Assembly (NCBI GenBank): GCA_029718625.1
Contig: CM056377.1
Location: 33,212,653-33,276,652 of the forward strand
Length of the DNA: 64,000 nucleotides
DNA from: Synaphobranchus kaupii
Lineage: Eukaryota > Chordata > Actinopteri > Anguilliformes > Synaphobranchidae
Direction: 5' to 3'
Positions 10,832 through 22,258 of the stretch are shown one piece after another. A program made the translations under genes and the position numbers. Under the pieces are notes generated by a model that saw nothing but the letters and a program-made list of their open reading frames with translations, was not told where the DNA came from and made no database searches. Every line of letters starts with the position of its first letter. The stretch's first letter is position 1.

Positions 10832-12924
10832 CAACAGGGTAAACAGGTAATATACAGATACATAAAACCTCTACATATCATCACAGTACAAGCTGCTTTG
10901 GTATTGCACCTACTTGAAAGGTGTTTTTCTTGCTTTACACCACAAACCCCCCAATGTGCTGTACCTGCCACAGTTGGCAGGTCATCAGTAATGTCTCTTA
11001 ATATCTAGAATGTCCTACTTCACACACAAAACTATTGAGAAAATACACTAAAACTGAAATAATATACTTTTTAAATTCTGGCAAGTAAACTATCCCTTTA
11101 ACTAGATTCACAAAAACATAATTTTTGCCATCTATCTAGCTTAATTTGATATGTCAGATGTTGTGATACATCCTTTTAAAGATTACACAATGTAATTATC
11201 TTAAATAAAAGTTCAGAAAATACAAATACAATCCTGTAAATGTAGTCCTGTCTAAAGTTCCTATTTTTTAGATGACTTGCCTCCACAACTCGGTTGATGG
11301 CTATAAAAATGAAACAAAAAGGTCAATTTACCAGTTTCCACTGTAGCATTTATTATCAAAATGGACAAGGTCACTGGGAATTGTTATTACCTTACAAGAC
11401 AAAATAAATTTAGCACAACTTTCTGTGAGAAAAGTGGAAGGCAAAATGGAGTGTATGGGTTTTTACAACATATCTTTAAAAGTTTGGGATGTATCAGTGA
11501 TAGGCCTATCATATGAATACATAATTTTACAATGGCCACCTGAATCTGGTGGTGATAGCAGAGTTGTGAGTTAGAATCCACAACAAAAAATGGTAAAGAT
11601 TTGCTAGACTGTACTATACATAAATAATATTCTATATTCCAGGTGACATTGGTAGAAGTGATTGATAGACAGATTAAAAGACAATAAGACTCAAATCCTT
11701 CTGTTACGGTGAAAATGGACATTCAAAAAAAATTTTGGGAGAAAAAAAACATTCTGGACTCATTATAATAACCTCCAGTCCAAAGCATGATAGAACATTT
11801 GATAGAACATTTGTCAAAAATAAGAGAGTTTGTTGCATGCCTCACCCTGCTAAAACACAAGAGTTTCTTTGTGTGATGTGCCCCATAGTCTGATAGCAAA
11901 TTCAACTGTGATTTACAGCTCCACAGAATGGGTTTCAGCAGGACTGTCCTACAGGCTTAAGTCAAAAGATTGCCCTCGCTGTGCACCAGTGACTCCTCAG
12001 GTGGATCTGGACGTACAGGTAGCAAGCTATACATGAAGTGTATTTATTTGATGCAATGATGACAGTGACGCTTAGCTAGCAGATGACAGAGTGAAAATTA
12101 ATGGCAGCAGCTAATGGCAAAAAGAGAAAGCAAATCAGAGAGCAAACGTCAAAAGTCAGTTGTTTGTTGCAACAGTTGACAAGGGAACAAGAGAGGCTAT
12201 CTTTCACATTCACAATTTCTCTGAAGCTAGTTAGCTAGCTAACTAAAATGCTAACTTTGGATGAAACTTTTAAGGATCTTCTCACAGAGAGGAGAAATTT
12301 CCTTTTTATAAGTGATTTTCTTGTTTTGGATATAGTGTCAACCCTGCATTAATATTTGAAACATTTGTAGACAAAAAGGTCTGGTAAATGCTACTTATAT
12401 TAAATGCATTTTGGTCCCTCTCTTCGCTGAGTTCATGTTCAGATTATGAATGTTTTTTAAAAATTATTTTTTTTGTAACAATTATGCCAGGGCAACTGAT
12501 TTTCAGGCGACAGATAATGCATTTATAGGAAAAACTTTTACATTTTAAAGAGAAAGCTTTGCAGTATGTTCAAGTCCTTAATAGGACATTGTTCCTTTTA
12601 CCCAGTCAAAGAGGTAAAATGGCATTTGTTTTACAATTTCTTCTTGTTTAATCCAATAAATCCATGTAACAGGGTTTACACTGTGGTAACAGGGCTGACC
12701 ATAGTAACAGGGCTGATGGGATAGAAGAAGATTTTATAGTTCAGGGTTACCATTTCAGTCACATATTTTGTTTTATGTTTGATAGAGATGGTTGTATTAT
12801 TGAAGTTTGTTGCATTTTTGAAAGTTTTAATGTTTTTAAGGGCAGATTTATGCTTGTGGTGGAATCTATAATGGATACAGTGCGCACATATATTTGAAAG
12901 ACTGAAGGGAGTCCAGGAGTCTGA
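10832..12924. other. Intergenic, no gene recognised
   Basis: This is AT-rich sequence with scattered short ORFs and no protein similarity I can support. The words aagtaaactatccctttaac at about 11083-11102 resemble the right end of a fish MITE (compare ttaaaggtatagttcatttc near 5976). A small cluster of gctagctaact words is seen near 12225-12245. Confidence 0.4.
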
Positions 12925-13470
12925 GATGAGGGGGGAGAGTGTTTCACAGTTTGGGTGCAGCGCAACTGAAAGCCTGTGTTCCCAGGGTAGAGAGGAAACC
13001 ATGGGGGGTAATGAGGAGACTGGCAAAGGATAAGTGAAGAGAGCGGGATGGGACGTAGGCCTGGAGAAGTTTGGTCAGGTAGATGGGGGCTAAACCCTGA
13101 CAGGCTTTGAAGGTGAAGAGAAGGATCTTATAGTCGATGCGGAGTTTAATGGGCAGCCAATGCAATTTGCTGAGGACAGAGGTGATGTGGTTATGGGCGT
13201 GAGTGTGGGTGGCAATACGGGCAGCAGAGTTTTGGACTAGTTGAAGTTTGTTCAGGAGTTTGGAAGGGATACCAGAAAGGACAGCATTGCAGTAGTCCAA
13301 CCTGGAGGCATGGATGAGGATTTCAGTGTTTGATTGGGACAGTGAGGGACGGAGTCGGGAAATGTGGTGGACGTGAAAGTAGGCAGTGCGAGTGATCGAT
13401 TTAATGTGAGGTTCAAAAGAGAGAGTGCTGTCGAGAATGACTCAGAGGTTCTTGACATGGGTTAAACTGT
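12925..13470 (-). mobile_element. LINE fragment, C-terminal end of the RT polyprotein
   Basis: On the minus strand the frame reads [20 protein letters not shown], then [44 protein letters not shown] and [12 protein letters not shown]. This is the conserved block after the RT of fish L2/CR1-like LINEs. An in-frame stop precedes the VILDS segment. The RT core, endonuclease and a clear tail are missing. It is a different copy, and on the evidence of diverged residues a different subfamily, from the LINE at 6925. Confidence 0.8.
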
Positions 13471-13475
13471 GGTAT

Positions 13476-14406
13476 TGTCACGTAGCTAATCCATTTAACA
13501 AGCAACCCCCCACCCAGTCTCACTTGCAACTATACTGAACCGTGTGCGAGACAATGGACAATAGTGTCTATCTGTGAGTTCATAAAAATCTTTTTTCACC
13601 ACCAAATATTCATAATCTGTCATAGCAACAAGATAAAGACAACAATAGCCCATATGTATGCCAATTCAGCCATAAAAATAGAAAGATAAACAAGTGAAAT
13701 TCTTGTGTAATTAGGCCTATACCTGTGAGGAGTGGGGGGTCGGAGGACCAGATGCGACCACGAGGGATATAGAAAGTGAACCCACAAAACGTGGGACCAC
13801 CCACCACAAGAGGAGAAAGAAATAGAAAAAAGAGGGAATACTCCTGGCGAAACGCCAACACAAAACTACCCAGAAACGAGGGCGAAAAGTTTAGTCAGAC
13901 TCGAGTAAAGAGTAAAAACTAGGGAGGAAAGAATTCCGCAAACAGAACAGGAAAAAAGAACACAAAAGAGAGATACCTCTCGGCGAATATTCGCCAACAC
14001 AAAACGACCCAGGAAAGAGGGCGAAGAGTCGAGGAGACTCGAGCAGTTGGTAGGATGGGGAAAGAAAGGCCTCTAGCTCAATAACACAGAAATGAGCTTG
14101 ACTAAGAGGCGAAACGAAAAAAAGGTAAACAAAGGCAAACTGCCTCAGAGAGGACAGGTAGGCGAAGGAACAGGAACAAAGTAAAGAGCAAAAGAGGGAT
14201 CCTAAACTGTTTACCAGGCTTAGAGTGAAAGAGTATGACACAAAAGCACAAAACACAGGGGGTGCGGTGCTTAAGTAGCTGAAGCGCACCTGCAGCTAAT
14301 AAATGATAATTAATGCCGGAGAGGGAGGGAAAATGGCCGGAGTGCCCTCACGCGGCCCCGAGAGGCAACGCCCGCAAAAAGGGCAGAGCCGGCAGCAAAA
14401 CCATGA
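13476..14406 (-). mobile_element. Possible solo LTR or LTR-like insertion
   Basis: The segment is bounded by tgtcacgtag at the left and ccatgaca at the right, i.e. TG...CA ends. On the minus strand it would start TGTCATGGTTTTGCTGCC. The flanks ggtat / atacc are inverted, not direct, so no target-site duplication is shown and the identification is tentative. Inside are two diverged direct repeats of about 70 bp (near 13838-13907 and 13972-14045). Each carries cgccaacacaaaac-acccag, a gagggcga core and actcgag, and each contains a small hairpin (tggcgaaacgcca; ggcgaatattcgcc). No coding sequence is seen. Confidence 0.45.
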
Positions 14407-15017
14407 CAATACCATGTCATTCTACTCTCAATATCTGCGACTAAATATGAAATAAATAAACAATCCGACCATAAGTTTACACAAAGACATGATGGTGGTA
14501 TTTTCTCAGTATAACTGTTACTTGGCTAACTTGCCAGCGAGTTACGTGGCCTCTCTAGTCTCTAAGAAATGCTGTAGACAGGCACTACACTAGCAGTAAA
14601 ATGCCCAGCCCCTCGGCCTCGCTTCTGTAACATCATTCAGTGGGCGTGGCAACCTGTTGGCTGAACTGTAAGCAAAGAGTGTAAAGCTCTTTTGGTCTCT
14701 GCTGTAAGTTCCTTGGCCATTGTAGTTTATCGTAAACCATGTACTTGGTACATGCGCAGGAGTTTGGGGCTATATCTCTGCTCTCAGTACAGGTAGAAAG
14801 TTGGCTGAGAGCTCATTTTAATCAGAAGGAGAGCTTTTCTACAAACCAAACATCATTTTTGGGTGGAATTACCCTTTAAACTTAATGTATCCTCTGATGC
14901 AAGGCATCTGGAAAGGAGATGATTCTGCTAATTCTAAGTGATTCTATTGATCATTCTGTATAAAAATGCAGTTCTGAATTTAAACAATTTCAGCAATGCT
15001 TGTGTGTATGCGTTCAG
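14407..15017. other. Spacer with a MITE-like right end
   Basis: No gene is seen. The phrase gggtggaattaccctttaa at about 14858-14876 is typical of the outer end of fish DNA transposons, but I did not find a matching left end nearby. Confidence 0.35.
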
Positions 15018-16230
15018 TAGGGTATATAATAACTTGTGAATAGTTTTGCTATCAGATGCTCTATGGCCTTCTCCAATCACAAGTTCATCCATCTCTATTC
15101 CTTCCAACCCCACAATTTTTTAATTTTGCAGGGATTTTTCCACCTGATGTTCTATCTGTGTTAATATTCTTTCCTTAGTTGGACCACCACCATGTCGTTT
15201 GCCCACATTACTTTGTAGGAATATTTTTCTTTTGTATGCCACCTAACATCATGCCATCTTTTCTTTACATCCTCTACTGTTCATTTTTTTATTCCTCATG
15301 AATTAATTTTGTATGTGTTGTCACTCCAAATTATTCTTGTCTCCGTTGGTGTTGTATTCCTATGCTGTAATACAGCATTGTGAAGCTGCGCCATTGACCA
15401 TTACCTCTATTTCCTGATCTGTAAATTTAAGTTTTCTTTTGCCTGTATCCATTTCTACCCTTATGGAAATGTAATATACTGCATTATATTTTAAATATAT
15501 TGTGATGATAATTGTATAACTGTGATATATTTACAATATACTATAAGGGTTAACACCTTGTAATCTGGATGTCTAAGCATGATGTATTGTTTCTTTTTTA
15601 TGGGTGTCTCCTTCTGCAAAATTGAGAATGAGGCAAATCTGTTCATTGCTAGCAATCTGATGAAGGTCACAGAGACATGTTATGCAGTAAAAAGGTGATT
15701 GTTTGTAGATATTGATCATAATGTGAAATTATAACAATTTATACATTCATTTAGGGTATGTCCTTAACCCATTGTCTTCCTGATAGCTGATAGAGAGATT
15801 ATGCAACTTCCTGTGAATCATGTTACTTGAGGAATGTTCCATTATCTTTATAGTGAGTGTAACATGATTGATGTGGACTTAAGGGATAAACAAAAATTGC
15901 TATGTTTTAACAATTAATACATTGATCTAATAATTAATACATTGCCCTTAGCCGGTCTCGGTTTGAAGCACCAATCCCTGAAAACTGCTTTACTGCTCGC
16001 CATTGCCTCTGCGCAGTGTGTAAGAAAGCTACATGCGCTGTCAGTACAGCCCTCCTGTATGCACGCTGTCAGTAGGCCTACAGCCCGCCTGTTTGCGGTT
16101 GGGCGGTGCTAGCTGTGGCTTCTGATCCTTCTTTTCGGCCTAAGATCCTCTCACAGTCGTAGAGTTCTCTGCCTTTTATGTGGGAGGCTTTTCATCCTCC
16201 CCCTCATGAATCACCTGAGGAAGCCAGACT

Positions 16231-17360
16231 TCAATCAATCAATCAATCAAACTTTATTTATATAGCACCTTTCAGACAAATCAAATTGCAACTCAAAGTG
16301 CTTTACAGGTGATTGACAAAAACGTAAGATGTAAAAATGGATTTAGAGACTAATGCACACCCAATTGAATAAGACAACAATACAAGGTGGGTAGTTAAGA
16401 AAATAAAAGATAAATAATAAAAGATAATACAAGCAATAAAAATAACAAAAAAAATAAAATTATGAAATACACTGCCCGGCCAAAAAAAAAGTCGCCATTG
16501 CACCCGTCATGCATAGTGCCCACTGTACAAGCCTCTGGAGGCAGTGTTATGATCTGGGGTTGCTTCAGTTGGTCAGGTCTAGGCTCAGCAACATTATGCA
16601 GCAATAAAATGAAGTCAGCGAAGTACCTGAATGTACTGAATGACCAGGTTATCCCATCAATGGGCATATGCCAGGATGACAATACCAAGATTCATCGGGC
16701 TCAAATTGTGAAAGAGTGGTTCAGGGAGCATGAGGAATCATTTTCACACATGAATTAGCCACCAGATTCCTGACCTTAACCCCATTGAAAGTCTTTGGGA
16801 TGTGCTGGAGAACACTTTACGGAGTGGTTCGACTCTCCCGTCGTCAATACAAGATCTCAGGCAAAAACTTGCTACTCTGGATGGAAATAAATGTTGTGAC
16901 ATTGCATAAGGTTGTCGAAACAATGCCACAACAAATGTGCGCCGTAATCAAAGCTAAAGGCGGTCCAACGAAATATTAGAGTGTGCGACTTTTTTTTTGG
17001 CCGGGCAGTGTATTACACAAAATAAATTATATGGAAAAACAGTACAATGTTAATAAAATCAAATAAAATGCAATAAAATAAATAAAAATAATCAACAGTA
17101 AAATGTTGATAAAACAAAATAAAATAGAATAAAAATAATGATAATAAATAAAATAAGTGTAAATACTAAGACCATAAAATTATAAAACACAATAATGATG
17201 ATAATAAATAAAATAAGTGTAAATACTAAGACCATAAAATTATAAAACACTACATAAAAGCCAGACTGAATAGATGGGTTTTTAGTTCACGTTTAAAAAT
17301 ATCAATATTTTCAGCTCCTCTCACATCCACTGGAAGGCTGTTCCAGCGGCTTGGAGCATA
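16231..17360 (-). mobile_element. Retroposon with TTGA tail, unit 1, split by a Tc1 remnant
   Basis: On the minus strand the sequence ends in gctatataaataaagtttga followed by repeated ttga, the same tail type as at 30960-31195. The other end reaches about 17360 (gctgttccagcggcttggag). A/T-rich filler with a repeated block (gataataaataaaataagtg at 17141 and 17201) and the Tc1 derivative at 16470-17010 lie inside. No protein is encoded. The equivalent in unit 2 is at about 19373-20497. Confidence 0.6.
16470..17010 (+). mobile_element. Tc1/mariner remnant, unit 1
   Basis: The inverted ends are cactgcccggcc plus an A run plus gtcgc at the left, and gcgac plus a T run plus ggccgggcagtg at the right, with TA on both sides. 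The interior keeps the 3' portion of a Tc1-like transposase ([27 protein letters not shown], then a TAG in place of the residue before PPDS and frame-broken DLNPIESLWD). The N-terminal half is missing. It is non-autonomous and decayed. It was duplicated together with its surroundings, so the copy at 19608 is not an independent insertion. Confidence 0.88.
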
Positions 17361-17808
17361 AGAGAGATAACTTATACACATCTTATCTATTCATTTTCAC
17401 TATTCAATCCAATAAATAATCTAAATGATTAATAGACATATTGAGATTTCACAACTGTTTGGACCGGATGTCCATTAAAATAAATAAAGTAAATAAATAA
17501 AATAATGCTTGAGCCTCATTTCTGCATGTAATATGAGTAAGAAAAAAGATGACTGGGAAATATTCAGGTCTGAGGGGATTAACTTGTCACCCGTCTGTGT
17601 ATCTGCATAGTAAATTACTTTTTTCTTTTTTACCTCAGTCACTATTGTGTTAATGATATACCTTTCACTTGAACACAATGAACCCAATAATCAAAGATCT
17701 CGGATAACAATGATCCTCTTTATCACAAGACCACTTGTGCAACCAGTTACTCGTGTTTGGTTAGCCAGCTCAATTTGGCATAGCCACTGTATAGCAAAGT
17801 AAGCAAAC

Positions 17809-18154
17809 TGTCACGGTTCTAGCTGTCATGTCATGTTTTATGTTTCATTCTTGTCTTAGTTAGATTTCTTGTTAATGTCACGTATTATGTTTAGTCTAAC
17901 AGAGTTGGCGCGTCTCGAACCTATCACCCAGTTCGACCCACTTGTCCGTGCCGCCATTCATTTGGACAACCAGGCCAGACAACGCCGGACTGAAAGACAG
18001 GTTCTACCCGGCCAGCCGTACCCCAGGCGACGATCTAGTTCACGTCCCGAAGGAGATGCAAGCTGAGGGAGTCGAACCCATGGATCTTTCCCGTGCGGGT
18101 ATGAAGATCTCGCCCGAGGAACGGAGACGTCGGAGAGCTACCGGTTCCTGCTTC
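17809..18154 (+). mobile_element. Truncated 5' end of the Gypsy element, unit 1
   Basis: This opens with tgtcacggttctagctgtca after the flank caaac. It has the first 90 nt of the LTR, then jumps straight to gag coding sequence (acagagttggcgcgtctcg, encoding LARLEPITQFDPLVRAAIHLD). It is cut at the duplication junction before the zinc knuckle. It shares the LTR deletion with the copy at 20956, which shows that the deletion came before the duplication. A 1-nt insertion breaks its gag frame. Confidence 0.9.
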
Positions 18155-21100
18155 TAGGGTATATAATAAATTGTGAATAGTTTTGCTATCAGATGCTCTA
18201 TGGCCTTCTCCAATCACAAGTTCATCCATCTCTATTCCTTCCAACCCCACAATTTTTTAATTTTGCAGGGATTTTTCCACCTGATGTTCTATCTGTGTTA
18301 ATATTCTTTCCTTAGTTGGACCACCACCTATGTCTTTTGCCCACATTACTTTGTAGGAATATTTTTCTTTTGTATGCCACCTAACATCATGCCATCTTTT
18401 CTTTACATCCTCTACTGTTCATTTTTTTATTCCTCATGAATTAATTTTGTATGTGTTGTCACTCCAAATTATTCTTGTCTCCGTTGGTGTTGTATTCCTA
18501 TGCTGTAATACAGCATTGTGAAGCTGCGCCATTGACCATTACCTCTATTTCCTGATCTGTAAATTTAAGTTTTCTTTTGTCTGTATCCATTTCTACCCTT
18601 ATGGAAATGTAATATACTGCATTATATTTTAAATATATTGTGATGATAATTGTATAACTGTGATATATTTACAATATACTATAAGGGTTAACACCTTGTA
18701 ATCTGGATGTCTAAGCATGATGTATTGTTTCTTTTTTATGGGTGTCTCCTTCTGCAAAATTGAGAATGAGGCAAATCTGTTCATTGCTAGCAATCTGATG
18801 AAGGTCACAGAGACATGTTATGCAGTAAAAAGGTGATTGTTTGTAGATATTGATCATAATGTGAAATTATAACAATTTATACATTCATTTAGGGTATGTC
18901 CTTAACCCATTGTCTTCCTGATAGCTGATAGAGAGATTATGCAACTTCCTGTGAATCATGTTACTTGAGGAATGTTCCATTATCTTTATAGTGAGTGTAA
19001 CATGATTGATGTGGACTTAAGGGATAAACAAAAATTGCTATGTTTTAACAATTAATACATTGATCTAATAATTAATACATTGCCCTTAGCCGGTCTCGGT
19101 TTGAAGCACCAATCCCTGAAAACTGCTTTACTGCTCGCCATTGCCTCTGCGCAGTGTGTAAGAAAGCTACATGCGCTGTCAGTACAGCCCTCCTGTATGC
19201 ACGCTGTCAGTAGGCCTACAGCCCTCCTGTTTGCGGTTGGGCGGTGCTAGCTGTGGCTTCTGATCCTTCTTTTCGGCCTAAGATCCTCTCACAGTCGTAG
19301 AGTTCTCTGCCTTTTATGTGGGAGGCTTTTCATCCTCCCCCTCATGAATCACCTGAGGAAGCCAGACTTCAGTCAATCAATCAATCAAACTTTATTTATA
19401 TAGCACCTTTCAGACAAATCAAATTGCAACTCAAAGTGCTTTACAGGCGATTGACAAAAACGTAAGATGTAAAAATGGATTTAGAGACTAATGCACACCC
19501 AATTGAATAAGACAACAATACAAGGTCGGTAGTTAAGAAAATGAAAGATAAATAATAAAAGATAATACAAGCAATAAAAATAACAAAACAAATAAAATTA
19601 TGAAATACACTGCCCGGCCAAAAAAAAAGTCGCCATTGCACCCGTCATGCATAGTGCCCACTGTACAAGCCTCTGGAGGCAGTGTTATGATCTGGGGTTG
19701 CTTCAGTTGGTCAGGTCTAGGCTCAGCAACATTATGCAGCAATAAAATGAAGTCAGCGAAGTACCTGAATGTACTGAATGACCAGGTTATCCCATCAATG
19801 GGCATATGCCAGGATGACAATGCCAAAATTCATCGGGCTCAAATTGTGAAAGAGTGGTTCAGGGAGCATGAGGAATCATTTTCACACATGAATTAGCCAC
19901 CAGATTCCTGACCTTAACCCCATTGAAAGTCTTTGGGATGTGCTGGAGAACACTTTACGGAGTGGTTCGACTCTCCCGTCGTCAATACAAGATCTCAGCC
20001 AAAAACTTATGCTACTCTGGATGGAAATAAATGTTGTGACATTGCATAAGGTTGTCGAAACAATGCCACAACAAATGTGCGCCGTAATCAAAGCTAAAGG
20101 CGGTCCAACGAAATATTAGAGTGTGCAACTTTTTTTTTGGCCGGGCAGTGTATTACACAAAATAAATTATATGGAAAAACAGTAAAATGTTAATAAAATC
20201 AAATAAAATGCAATAAAATAAATAAAAATAATCAACAGTAAAATGTTGATAAAACAAAATAAAATAGAATAAAAATAATGATAATAAATAAAATAAGTGT
20301 AAATACTAAGACCATAAAATTATAAAACACAATAATGATGATAATAAATAAAATAAGTGTAAATACTAAGACCATAAAATTATAAAACACTACATAAAAG
20401 CCAGACTGAATAGATGGGTTTTTAGTTTACGTTTAAAAATATCAATATTTTCAGCTCCTCTCACATCCACTGGAAGGCTGTTCCAGCGGCTTGGAGCGTA
20501 AGAGAGATAACTTATACACATCTTATCTATTCATTTTCACTATTCAATCCAATAAATAATCTAAATGATTAATAGACATATTGAGATTTCACAACTGTTT
20601 GGACCGGATGTCCATTGCAATGGACATGAAATAAAATAAATAAAGTAAATAAATAAAATAATGCTTGAGCCTCATTTCTGCATGTAATATGAGTAAGAAA
20701 AAAGAAATATTCAGGTCTGAGGGGATTAACTTGTCACCCGTCTGTGTATCTGCATAGTAAATTACTTTTTTCTTTTTTACCTCAGTCACTATTGTGTTAA
20801 TGATATACCTTTCACTTGAACACAATGAACCCAATAATCAAAGACCTTGGATAACAATGATCCTCTTTATCACAAGACCACTTGTGCAACCAGTTACTCA
20901 TGTTTGGTTAGCCAGCTCAATTTGGCATAGCCACTGTATAGCAAAGTAAGCAAACTGTCACGGTTCTAGCTGTCATGTCATGTTTTATGTTTCATTCTTG
21001 TCTTAGTTAGATTTCTTGTTAATGTCACGTATTATGTTTAGTCTAACAGAGTTGGCGCGTCTCGAACCTATCACCCAGTTCGACCCACTTGTCCGTGCCG

Positions 21101-21300
21101 CCATTCATTTGGACAACCAGGCCAGACAACGCCGGACTGAAAGACAGGTTCTACCCGGCCAGCCGTACCCCAGGCGACGATCTAGTTCACGTCCCGAGGA
21201 GATGCAAGCTGAGGGAGTCGAACCCATGGATCTTTCCCGTGCGGGTATGAAGATCTCGCCCGAGGAACGGAGACGTCGGAGAGCTACCGGTTCCTGCTTC
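18155..21300. repeat. Tandem duplication, unit 2 (about 3.1 kb)
   Basis: This is the second unit, beginning at tagggtatata and ending where unit 1 ends (gctaccggttcctgcttc). From there sequence continues into the remainder of the Gypsy gag (tattgtgggaggctgg). Near 20616 it has an extra gcaatggacatgaaat block absent from unit 1. The junctions share only a TA dinucleotide, so microhomology-mediated duplication is more likely than recombination between long repeats. Confidence 0.93.
19608..20150 (+). mobile_element. Tc1/mariner remnant, unit 2
   Basis: This is the duplicate of the Tc1 remnant at 16470-17010, with the same ends, TA flanks and 3' transposase fragment. A few substitutions differ (for example gacaatgccaaaattcatcg here against gacaataccaagattcatcg). 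The same internal TAG is present, so the loss of function predates the duplication. Confidence 0.88.
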
Positions 21301-21516
21301 TATTGTGGGAGGCTGGGACATACCCAAGAGCAGTGTACCCTCCGTTCCAAGAAGTCAGGCCCATCCGTTGAGGTGAGAGCGCTCGACAACCAGGAGGGGT
21401 CTGCTAGGAATGACCATCGTCCCACCCTTACCGCCATGTTGATGCTTCCCGATAGAATGGTCCAGGTGAACGCGTTGGTGGACTCGGAGCGGACGCGAAC
21501 CTCATTGATGATGTGA
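21016..21516 (+). pseudogene. Gypsy gag remnant with zinc knuckle, running into a broken protease
   Basis: The frame encodes a 166-aa remnant. The C-terminal part of gag is recognisable by EPMDLSRAG and by the CCHC knuckle CFYCGRLGHTQEQC. The N-terminal gag is mostly gone, since LTR sequence is joined directly to gag by a deletion. The protease begins at LTAMLMLPDRMVQVNALVDS, and at the expected DSGA active site (21481-21492) one base is missing, so the frame reads DSERTRTSLMM and stops. The neighbouring frame continues the protease with VMVKELDIPTLPLP. Confidence 0.85.
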
Positions 21517-22258
21517 TGGTCAAGGAACTGGACATTCCCACCCTCCCACTGCCCCACCCCGAGAATGCTCGGTCATTGGATGGCGAGACGTTTTGCCACA
21601 TGACCCACATCACCAAACCCATCCAGCTAATCATTTCCGGAACCTACCATGAGATGATCCAGTTCCGCATCATCCGGTCCCCTAACGATCCCCTCATTCT
21701 GGGATTATCCTAGCTCCAGAGACACAACCCTAGCATCGACTGGAGTTCAAGCCAGATTCAAGCCTGGAGTCGTGAGTGTCACCAGTCCTGCCTGCGATCC
21801 GCCCACTCCACCGCAAGTTCCCAATCCCTCTCTTGAGAGGGTTCCCACCCCTTACCACAACCTGGGCACAGTCTTCTCTAAGAAGCTGGCACAGACGCTC
21901 CCTCACTCATCGACCCTACGGCTGCGCCATCGAGCTGCTACCTGGTTCCACACTACCCTCAAGCCGTCTCTACAATGTCTCCAGACCTGAAAGGGAGGCC
22001 ATGGAGAAATATATCCGGGACTGCCTAGCCAGTGGACTGATTCGCCCATCCTCTTCACCCATGGGCGCCGGATTCTTCTTCGTTCAGAAGAAAGATGGCT
22101 CTTTGCATCCCTGCATCGACTTCAGAGAACTCAACAACATCACTGTTAAGAACAAATATCCTCTGCCATTGATGGACTCCGCCTTTCACCCGCTACACAA
22201 TGCCACCATCTTTACCAAGTTAGACCTATGCAACGCCTACCACCTGGTTCGTATTTGA
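21513..22258 (+). pseudogene. Gypsy protease to reverse transcriptase, interrupted
   Basis: Protease sequence continues from 21513 (MVKELDIPTLPLPHPENARS) to a TAG at 21711-21713, where the family has Trp in GLSWLQRHNP. Further frame changes follow before the RT start. RT sequence runs in frame from about 21940 ([53 protein letters not shown]) to a TGA at 22256-22258, which replaces the CGA of RIREGDEW. The first RT aspartate in [11 protein letters not shown] is present. Confidence 0.85.

Larger units (their letters stand above)
15018..18154. repeat. Tandem duplication, unit 1 (about 3.1 kb)
   Basis: The unit starts at tagggtatataata (15018) and ends in gctaccggttcctgcttc (18154). The next unit begins at once with the same tagggtatata. 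Matching landmarks occur throughout: the A/T-rich block with ggaccaccacc, the tatatagcacctttca retroposon tail, the Tc1 remnant and the Gypsy 5' end. Differences from unit 2 are few: scattered substitutions, gatgactggg present here only, and a 1-nt insertion (gaaggag versus gaggag). The copies are therefore not identical. Confidence 0.93.
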
